NCBI GenBank assembly: GCA_022710245.1
Contig: JAKLHH010000687.1
Location: forward strand, 1 to 5,042
Length of the DNA stretch: 5,042 nt
Direction of reading: 5' to 3'
DNA from: Myxococcota bacterium
Lineage (GTDB): Bacteria; Myxococcota; Polyangia; GCA-2747355; JAKLHH01
Of this stretch, positions 1-5,042 are shown one piece after another. The notes beneath the pieces are model-generated. The model worked only from the letters and a program-made list of their open reading frames with translations. It made no database searches and was not told where the DNA came from. Both the position numbers and the translations under genes were made by a program. How positions within the stretch are numbered: position 1 is the stretch's first letter; every line of letters begins with the position of its first letter.

Positions 1-679
1 CCGGGTAGGCCGCGTAGTTGTCGGCCATCCATTCCCAGACGTTGCCCGCCAGGTCGAGCGCACCGCTCGGGCTCGCGCCCGCGGGCCGGCTCCCGACGGG
101 GAGCACGCGCCCCGGGTTGTCACCGCAGGGCCCGTCGCCGAGGAAGCTGCCGAAGTTCGCCTTCTCGCAGGCGAGCCCGGCGCCCCACGGATAGGTCCGG
201 CCGTCGAGCCCGCGCGCGGCGCGCTCCCACTCGGCCTCGCTCGGCAGGCGCTTGCCCGCCCAGGCGCAGTAGCGCTCCGCGTCGGACCAGGTGACCCCGA
301 CCGCGGGGAGCGTGGGGCCGTCCGCCTCGGGGTAGCGCAGCGCGAGGCGGCAGGCGCCCGCGGCCACGCAGCGCGCGTACTCGGCCTGCGTCACCTCGAG
401 GCGGTCGATGGAGAAGGCGCCGAGCGCCACCTGGTGGGGCGGCCGCTCGTCGGGCTCGCCGTGGTCCGAGCCCATGGTGAACTTGCCCGCCGGCACGGAG
501 ACCATCGAGCCCGCCGTGCCGCTCGCGCGGCCCGTGCTGGCAGCCTGGTCGACGGCGGGCCTCGCGCTGACCCGCTGCGCGAGGAGCGCGACGCCCAGGG
601 CGAGCGTCACGAGGAGCGTCACGACGAGCGTCGCGCCGATCGCCAGCGAGGTGAGCCGCCTGCGCATGCCGGGCATCAT
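1..679 (-). CDS. SUMF1/FGE-sulfatase-domain protein with N-terminal membrane anchor, C-terminus cut by window edge
   Basis: This minus-strand frame is open for 226 codons from the ATG at 679-677 to the left edge. A short basic N-terminus (RRR at 6-8) precedes one hydrophobic segment (about 9-35), predicting a signal anchor; a cleavage site after V-S-A (37-39) is possible. From about residue 58 the formylglycine-generating-enzyme-like domain follows in order: VPAGKFTMGS (62-71), a DRLEVTQAEY block (92-101), W-S-D-A-E-R-Y-C-x-W-x-G-K-R-L-P-S-E-A-E-W-E-R-A-A-R-G (131-157), Y-P-W-G (163-166) and D-L-A-G-N-V-W-E-W (209-217). The cysteines at 104 and 110 may form a disulfide. True FGEs oxidise a sulfatase cysteine using a pair of C-terminal cysteines. 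That part lies outside the window, so catalysis cannot be judged; many bacterial members are non-FGE proteins of unknown role. Domains of this type are usually about 220-280 residues, so a modest part is missing. AGGG at 687-684 lies 4 nt before the start; ATG at 676 is an alternative. It lies 37 nt after the reductase gene and is probably co-transcribed with it. Confidence 0.9.
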   Translation of the reverse strand, partial: MMPGMRRRLTSLAIGATLVVTLLVTLALGVALLAQRVSARPAVDQAASTGRASGTAGSMVSVPAGKFTMGSDHGEPDERPPHQVALGAFSIDRLEVTQAEYARCVAAGACRLALRYPEADGPTLPAVGVTWSDAERYCAWAGKRLPSEAEWERAARGLDGRTYPWGAGLACEKANFGSFLGDGPCGDNPGRVLPVGSRPAGASPSGALDLAGNVWEWMADNYAAYP

Positions 680-716
680 GCCGCCCTGCCCCCGCGCTGG
701 CAAGCCAGGCGGGCGG

Positions 717-1607
717 TCAGTGCAGCGCCGTGGGGCGCGGGCTGATGGGGAAGGCCGCGCCCAGCACCTCGAGCTCGGCGGCCGGCAGCCTGAGCTCCGC
801 GGCGGCGGCGCTGGAGCGCGCGCTCTCGATGCGGCTGGCACCGGGGATCGGGATCATCACCGGCGCCGCGGCGAGCAGCCAGGCCAGCGCGACCTGGTAC
901 GGCGTCGCGCCGAGCCGCCCGGCGACCTGCCGCAGGTTGCGGTCCTCGGGAGTGCGCGCGTGGCCGCGGTGCCCGCCGACGGGGCTGTAGGGCAGGAAGG
1001 CGATCTGGTGCCGCGCGCAGTAGGCCACCGTGCCGTCGAGGAAGGAGCCGCGCTCGAACGGGTTGCAGCGGTTCTGCACGCTGGCCACCTGCACCACGGT
1101 GCGCGCGAGGTCGATCGCCGGCACCGCCACGTTGGAGAGCCCCACGTGGAGGACCTTGCCCTGGCGCTGCAGCTCGGCGAGCGCGCCGACGCTCTCCTCG
1201 AAGGGCACCGTCGGGTCGGGCGCGTGGAGCTGATAGAGGCCGATCGCCTCCACGCCGAGCGCGCGCAGGCTCCGCTCGCAGGCGGCGCGCAGGTGCTCGG
1301 GCTGGGCGTTCACGGTCCAGGTGCCGTCGGGGCGCTCCATCCCGCCCTTGGTCGCGACCAGCACCTCGGCGCGGCGCGGCCAGTCGCGCAGCGCTCGCGC
1401 GATCAGCCGCTCGTTGTGCCCGAGGTCGCCGTCGTCGAGACAGTAGACATCGGCGGTGTCGATCAGCGTCATGCCCGCGTCGAGCGCGGCGTGGATGACC
1501 TTGATCGCGGTGGCCTCATCCGGTCGCCCGGCGAGGGAGAGCGGCATCGCGCCGAGGCCGATCGCGCTCACCTGGACGCCGCTCATTCCCAGCAGACGCG
1601 TTCGCAT
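717..1607 (-). CDS. Aldo/keto reductase
   Basis: A complete 296-residue protein of normal length for the aldo/keto reductase superfamily: cytosolic, NADPH-dependent (beta/alpha)8-barrel enzymes that reduce aldehydes and ketones to alcohols. The N-terminus reads M-R-T-R-L-L-G-x-S-G-x-x-V-S-A-I-G-L-G, the usual family opening, which supports the ATG at 1607 over the in-frame ATG at 1586 even though no clear Shine-Dalgarno precedes it. The catalytic tetrad is visible as D50 and Y55 (in LIDTADVY), K87 (in ATKGG) and H128 (in YQLHAPD). GLSN (156-159), VQNRCNPF (177-184), FLPYSPVGG (204-212) and the cofactor-binding region IPIPGASR (252-259) follow in the normal order. The Y-C-x-D-D-x-D-x-G-H-N-E-x-L-I block (55-69) is typical of a subgroup common in high-GC bacteria. 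Substrate cannot be predicted. The next gene downstream is the SUMF1-domain gene, 37 nt away on the same strand; no functional link is evident. Confidence 0.95.
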   Translation of the reverse strand: MRTRLLGMSGVQVSAIGLGAMPLSLAGRPDEATAIKVIHAALDAGMTLIDTADVYCLDDGDLGHNERLIARALRDWPRRAEVLVATKGGMERPDGTWTVNAQPEHLRAACERSLRALGVEAIGLYQLHAPDPTVPFEESVGALAELQRQGKVLHVGLSNVAVPAIDLARTVVQVASVQNRCNPFERGSFLDGTVAYCARHQIAFLPYSPVGGHRGHARTPEDRNLRQVAGRLGATPYQVALAWLLAAAPVMIPIPGASRIESARSSAAAAELRLPAAELEVLGAAFPISPRPTALH

Positions 1608-1732
1608 CCGAAAAAGCTAGCACGCAGGTCGGCGCAGCGCCCGCACGCAGCAGAAACAGGATCGAGGGTGACGAGGAGAAGGCGCCCTCAAACTAACGCC
1701 AATCTTCTCTCCGGGCGACTCCGGACGGATGG

Positions 1733-1781
1733 AATTCGCCCTGCTCGCCTCCTTCGGACGCTCCGCGGTGAAGGGCGAATT
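1733..1781. repeat. 10-bp perfect inverted repeat (AATTCGCCCT / AGGGCGAATT)
   Basis: The left arm AATTCGCCCT is at 1733-1742 and the right arm AGGGCGAATT at 1772-1781, separated by 29 bases. The outer context is nearly symmetric too: GG before the left arm, and TCC after the right arm with one extra T. It could be a protein-binding site, the base of a structured leader on a minus-strand transcript towards the reductase, or part of a dispersed intergenic repeat; the sequence alone does not decide. Confidence 0.6.
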
Positions 1782-1939
1782 TCCAGACCGAAGTGACCGC
1801 CCGCGCAGAGTGCAGGAGAGATGCGGATGCTGAATACCGCTTCCGAGTCCGGATACTTATATATATCGCACCGCGGCGCGAGCACCTCGACGGGCGCAGC
1901 CCGCGCGGCGCTCGGGTGCATTTATTCTGCCCCCTTCCC

Positions 1940-1969
1940 TTGCTCGGGCGCGGAGCGAGTCGGGATAAT
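1940..1969 (+). promoter_or_regulatory. Candidate sigma70-type promoter giving a leaderless or near-leaderless transcript
   Basis: GATAAT at 1964-1969 matches five of six bases of the TATAAT -10 consensus. TTGCTC at 1940-1945 is a weak -35 (TTG conserved), 18 bases upstream. The expected transcription start, 6-8 bases after the -10, falls at about 1975-1977, on the GTG at 1976 chosen as the start of the next gene. The absence of a well-spaced Shine-Dalgarno before that GTG fits a leaderless message. This is inference from motif matching only. Confidence 0.4.
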
Positions 1970-1975
1970 CGGCGC

Positions 1976-2641
1976 GTGGCAGAAGCACCTCGCTCGCTCG
2001 TCCAGGACCTCCGCCCCGAAAACCACCTCGACCCGGTCGCGTCCGCCGTGCTCTGGGACGTCGCGCTCGGCAGCTACCTCGCCCTGCTCTGCCTGGCGCT
2101 GGTCGCCAGGCGACGCTGGCGGCAGCGCGCGGCCAGGACCGGCGTCCTCGGACCAGCGCGCGGCGTCTACCGCAGCACCCCGTGGAGCGAGTCACCGGGC
2201 CGCCAGCTGGCTCGCGGCGAGGCCGCCGCCTGCCTGCGCCGCGCGGGCCTGCACGGACGCGTGGCGGCGCTCCTCGGGGGCGCGCTGCTCCTCGCGACCG
2301 CTGCCCTCTCGGGCTACCACCTCGAGCGCTGGGCGGGCCGCAGCGACGAGGCCGTGATCGGCGACCTGCGCGTCGAGATCGACGACGACGGCCTCCGCCA
2401 CCATCGCGTGCAGCTGCAGCCTCGCGGCGCCGAGGCGGCCTTCGGCGAGGAGGTCCCGGCGCAGCTCGCGACCAGCCTCTCGCCCGGGCAGGCGGTGCCG
2501 ATCCGCTTCGTCCCCGGGGCCCGCGGTCTGGCGCACCTCGGCGCGGGCGCGACCTACCACGTGGGCCTGCTCGTCCTCCTCCTCGGGCCGCTGCTCGTCG
2601 TCAGCTTCGGCTGGGCGCTCAAGACCGCCTCTCGCCGGTAG
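1976..2641 (+). CDS. Unrecognised 221-residue membrane protein with three hydrophobic segments
   Basis: I do not recognise this protein by sequence. From the GTG at 1976 it has three hydrophobic segments at about residues 25-44, 95-114 and 194-215. A basic stretch (RRRWRQRAAR, 45-54) follows the first, so that side is probably cytoplasmic. Between segments 2 and 3 lies a soluble domain of about 75 residues with an acidic patch (V-E-I-D-D-D-G, 133-139) and the phrase P-G-Q-A-V-P-I-R-F-V-P-G (170-181). A soluble domain flanked by two membrane segments and ending in a G-x-x-V-P-[IV]-x-[FY]-x-P-like strand resembles DUF3592-type proteins, but this is a topology resemblance, not a homology call. 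The frame is open upstream to a GTG at 1793, but that extension uses codons rare here (AGA, AGG, ATA, TTA, CTT) and crosses the AT-rich tract, so 1976 is preferred. GTG at 1916 and TTG at 1940 are alternatives. The next gene, cstA, starts 78 bases downstream and the two may share a transcript. Confidence 0.75.
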   Translation: MAEAPRSLVQDLRPENHLDPVASAVLWDVALGSYLALLCLALVARRRWRQRAARTGVLGPARGVYRSTPWSESPGRQLARGEAAACLRRAGLHGRVAALLGGALLLATAALSGYHLERWAGRSDEAVIGDLRVEIDDDGLRHHRVQLQPRGAEAAFGEEVPAQLATSLSPGQAVPIRFVPGARGLAHLGAGATYHVGLLVLLLGPLLVVSFGWALKTASRR

Positions 2642-2645
2642 GCTC

Positions 2646-2665
2646 GCCGCCAATCAGAAGGCGGC
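2646..2665 (+). other. GC-rich stem-loop just after the membrane-protein stop codon
   Basis: GCCGCC at 2646-2651 and GGCGGC at 2660-2665 form a perfect 6-bp stem around an 8-base loop, AATCAGAA. It begins 4 bases after the TAG at 2639-2641. There is no downstream T-run, so an efficient intrinsic terminator is unlikely. It could be a weak or attenuating terminator, or protect the 3' end of a processed message between this gene and cstA. Confidence 0.4.
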
Positions 2666-2689
2666 CCCGAGGGCGCACACCCGTTGAGC

Positions 2690-2719
2690 GCGCCACGGGA
2701 AAGGTGCTATGAGTGGCGC
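2690..2719 (+). promoter_or_regulatory. Stem-loop abutting the cstA start codon, with the ribosome binding site in its loop
   Basis: GCGCCAC (2690-2696) is the exact reverse complement of GTGGCGC (2713-2719). The 7-bp stem ends one base before the cstA ATG at 2720. The 16-base loop (2697-2712) carries GGGAAAGGTG, the only good Shine-Dalgarno-like sequence in this gap. AGGTG ends 13 bases before the cstA ATG, too far for an ordinary start, but only 2 bases before another ATG at 2709. The geometry suggests control of cstA translation by folding or by coupling to the mini-ORF. Pairing is seen directly; the regulatory role is inferred. Confidence 0.45.

Positions 2720-2723
<4 letters not shown>
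2709..2723 (+). CDS. Four-codon upstream mini-ORF (M-S-G-A-stop) overlapping the cstA start
   Basis: ATG AGT GGC GCA TGA begins just after AAAGGTG and ends with a TGA at 2721-2723 that overlaps the cstA ATG (2720-2722) in an ATGA arrangement typical of translational coupling. Its codons run through the 3' arm of the stem-loop at 2690-2719, so ribosomes translating it would melt the stem and terminate on top of the cstA start. The peptide itself is unlikely to matter. A short frame like this can arise by chance; its ribosome-binding-site spacing and exact overlap are what make it worth listing. Confidence 0.35.
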
Positions 2724-4531
<1,808 letters not shown>

Positions 4532-4584
4532 GCCCGGCTCACCTGCTCTGTGCCGATGGTCACGACGCCGTCGTCGAGTTCCGG

Positions 4585-4639
4585 CTCGAAAGCGCGACGG
4601 TCGCGTCAGCTCTCGTCGAGGACGCGTGACGTCCGCGTC
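4585..4639 (+). terminator. Possible structured termination region after cstA (no T-run)
   Basis: Two adjacent foldable units lie 54 bases after the cstA stop. CTCGA (4585-4589) pairs with TCGAG (4616-4620) around an inner CGCGA/TCGCG hairpin (4593-4597 / 4601-4605). Directly next to it GACGCG (4621-4626) pairs with CGCGTC (4634-4639) around a 7-base loop. A separate small hairpin, ACGAC-GCC-GTCGT, is at 4562-4574. Without a T-run this is not a classic intrinsic terminator, and CG-rich sequence makes chance pairing easy. Confidence 0.2.
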
Positions 4640-4648
4640 GCTACCCGA

Positions 4649-4660
4649 CGGTGATCACCG
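4649..4660. promoter_or_regulatory. 12-bp perfect palindrome CGGTGATCACCG
   Basis: CGGTGATCACCG reads the same on both strands and lies 12 bases upstream of the candidate -35 of the hydrolase promoter, followed by the AT-rich AGATTTATTTGTT. The position suits an activator or repressor dimer site. As RNA it would give only a 4-bp stem, so a terminator role is less likely. Confidence 0.3.
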
Positions 4661-4671
4661 AGATTTATTTG

Positions 4672-4698
4672 TTGGCGGTCAAGCTTGGATCGTATAAC
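4672..4698 (+). promoter_or_regulatory. Candidate sigma70-type promoter for the alpha/beta hydrolase gene
   Basis: TATAAC at 4693-4698 matches five of six bases of the -10 consensus and stands out in GC-rich surroundings. Upstream there are two possible -35 hexamers: TTGGCG (4672-4677; four of six, 15-base spacer) or TTGTTG (4669-4674; three of six, 18-base spacer). A start near 4704-4706 would give a leader of about 45 bases ending in a good ribosome binding site. Confidence 0.5.
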
Positions 4699-4705
4699 AA
4701 GCTTG
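4680..4705. promoter_or_regulatory. Two copies of the 8-bp palindrome CAAGCTTG inside the promoter (operator candidate)
   Basis: CAAGCTTG occurs at 4680-4687 and again at 4698-4705, centre to centre 18 bases, i.e. not quite two helical turns. The first lies in the spacer between -35 and -10, the second overlaps the last -10 base and runs to the expected transcription start. Binding at either would be expected to block RNA polymerase, so repression is the simplest reading. Two identical palindromes this close are unlikely by chance in a GC-rich region, but no regulator is identified. Confidence 0.4.
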
Positions 4706-4736
4706 CGTCGACGTTTCCGGCTGCGAGCGACTGCAC

Positions 4737-4743
4737 GAGGTGA
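4737..4743 (+). promoter_or_regulatory. Ribosome binding site of the alpha/beta hydrolase gene
   Basis: GAGGTGA matches the anti-Shine-Dalgarno complement over seven bases and ends 6 bases before the ATG at 4750. It is the strongest such site in the window and fixes the start at 4750 rather than at the in-frame GTG (4762) or ATG (4852). Confidence 0.75.
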
Positions 4744-4749
4744 TGTCAA

Positions 4750-5042
4750 ATGGCTGCGAGCGTGATCCCTCTCCGTCGCCTGTATCAGCCGATCAGGCCG
4801 CCGCTCCCGCCGTCCGAGGATGACCCCCTCGACCAGCGCACGTTCCTCGGGATGGGGCGCTCGACGACGTTCCCCTTCCCGCAGTGGCGCGCCCGCGATC
4901 GCTACCGCACCGTCTACTTCGACGAGGGGCAGGGCCACCCGCTGGTCTTCGTGCACGGGCTCGGCGGCAACGCCACGCACTTCGAGTTCGTCGCCAAGGA
5001 GCTGGTCCACCGCCACCGCGTGATCGGCCTCGACTCCGTTGG
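4750..5042 (+). CDS. Alpha/beta-hydrolase-fold protein, N-terminal fragment cut by window edge
   Basis: The frame is open for 97 codons from ATG 4750 to the right edge. After a proline- and arginine-rich N-terminal stretch of about 50 residues, which shows no signal peptide, the alpha/beta-hydrolase core begins. It has a first strand (R-T-V-Y-F-D-E-G-Q-G, 53-62), then P-L-V-F-V-H-G-L-G-G-N (64-74) with the H-G oxyanion-hole motif at 69-70, a helix with F-x-x-V-A-K-E-L (78-85), and a second strand V-I-G-L-D-S-V (91-97) running into a codon starting GG, so the usual G-x-D-x-x-G pattern is likely complete. The catalytic serine (G-x-S-x-G elbow), acid and histidine lie outside the window, so esterase, epoxide hydrolase, haloalkane dehalogenase and C-C hydrolase types cannot be separated. 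It has its own strong ribosome binding site and probable promoter 218 bases after cstA, so it is probably transcribed on its own. Confidence 0.88.
   Translation, partial: MAASVIPLRRLYQPIRPPLPPSEDDPLDQRTFLGMGRSTTFPFPQWRARDRYRTVYFDEGQGHPLVFVHGLGGNATHFEFVAKELVHRHRVIGLDSV

Larger units (their letters stand above)
1608..1975. other. Divergent intergenic region (368 bases), no convincing gene
   Basis: This lies between the reductase (minus) and the membrane-protein gene (plus) and should carry the promoters of both. Composition departs from the coding regions: local AT-rich spots occur at 1690-1708, around 1731-1736, 1779-1784 and especially 1853-1866, where an alternating TATATATAT tract sits. 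It contains the inverted repeat at 1733-1781 and a candidate plus-strand promoter at 1940-1969. I could not find a good minus-strand -35/-10 pair for the reductase. The TATATATAT tract reads as a possible -10 on either strand but has no fitting -35. A 34-codon ATG frame at 1729-1833 has no usable ribosome binding site and uses codons rare elsewhere in the window (AGA, CCA, AGT), so I do not call it a gene. No tRNA or other known RNA was recognised. Confidence 0.7.

Noticed and set aside
408..1796. A 462-codon plus-strand open frame opposite the SUMF1 and reductase genes
   Set aside because: It runs across two well-supported minus-strand genes and the gap between them, with low-complexity Arg/Ala/Gly-rich translation and no motif.
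1729..1833. A 34-codon frame (ATG at 1729) spanning the inverted repeat
   Set aside because: The purine-rich sequence before it is directly adjacent to the ATG, too close to act as a ribosome binding site, and codon use becomes atypical; no recognisable peptide family.
1839..1852. T-loop-like string (CTTCCGAGTCC) suggesting a tRNA
   Set aside because: No matching acceptor stem, D-arm or anticodon arm could be drawn upstream, and the sequence after it is TA-rich instead of an acceptor 3' strand.
1793..1975. Longer N-terminus (61 extra residues) for the membrane protein, from GTG 1793
   Set aside because: The extension uses codons rare elsewhere in the window and crosses the AT-rich tract and the candidate promoter; it shows no domain or signal sequence.
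1821..2357. A 178-codon plus-strand frame from ATG 1821
   Set aside because: It overlaps the better-supported membrane-protein frame and becomes Ser/Ala/Arg-rich low complexity once inside that gene.
2684..2719. Upstream in-frame TTG start for cstA
   Set aside because: It adds a polar, non-family stretch of 12 residues, lacks a ribosome binding site and would translate through the stem-loop; ATG 2720 begins the typical hydrophobic N-terminus.
4673..4688. Sigma54-like -24/-12 element (TGGCGG ... TTGG)
   Set aside because: The spacing between the two boxes is one base too long for a sigma54 site, and the -12 GC is replaced by GG; a sigma70-type reading with TATAAC fits better.
4606..5016. A 136-codon minus-strand frame opposite the hydrolase
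   Set aside because: It is the complement of the alpha/beta-hydrolase coding region and of its promoter; no motif.

Overview
The window is GC-rich (about 70% by eye) with dense, same-style codon use (GAG, CTC, CTG, GGC, CGC, GCG) in every gene. The first protein is a membrane-anchored SUMF1/FGE-sulfatase-domain protein with a C-V-A-A-G-A-C motif, a style I associate with Myxococcota and other former Deltaproteobacteria. That placement is an inference from protein style and composition; no taxonomic marker gene is present.

Layout. (1) Positions 1-1607 hold two minus-strand genes: a complete aldo/keto reductase (717-1607) and, 37 bases downstream of it, the N-terminal 226 residues of a SUMF1-domain protein that runs off the left edge. 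They probably form one transcript. (2) Positions 1608-1975 are a divergent intergenic region with no convincing gene. It holds a 10-bp inverted repeat, an alternating TATATATAT tract and a candidate promoter placed almost on top of the next start codon. (3) Positions 1976-2641 (+) encode an unrecognised 221-residue protein with three hydrophobic segments. (4) Positions 2642-2719 are a short gap with two GC-rich stem-loops. The second abuts the cstA start codon and encloses a ribosome binding site and a four-codon mini-ORF. (5) Positions 2720-4531 (+) encode a complete CstA-family carbon-starvation / pyruvate-peptide transporter of 603 residues. (6) Positions 4532-4749 hold possible structured termination signals, then a locally AT-richer stretch with a plausible sigma70-type promoter carrying two copies of the palindrome CAAGCTTG. 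(7) Positions 4750-5042 (+) are the N-terminal 97 residues of an alpha/beta-hydrolase-fold protein that runs off the right edge.

How they work together. The membrane protein and cstA are co-directional and 78 bases apart, so they may be co-transcribed. The hydrolase appears to be a separate transcription unit with its own promoter and possible operator. The reductase/SUMF1 pair diverges from these. No shared pathway is evident, and I see no mobile element, CRISPR array, tRNA or rRNA. Most of the window is ordinary chromosomal housekeeping or accessory metabolism. The most interesting signals are regulatory: the stem-loop/mini-ORF arrangement at the cstA start, a possible leaderless start at 1976, and the twin palindromes in the hydrolase promoter.
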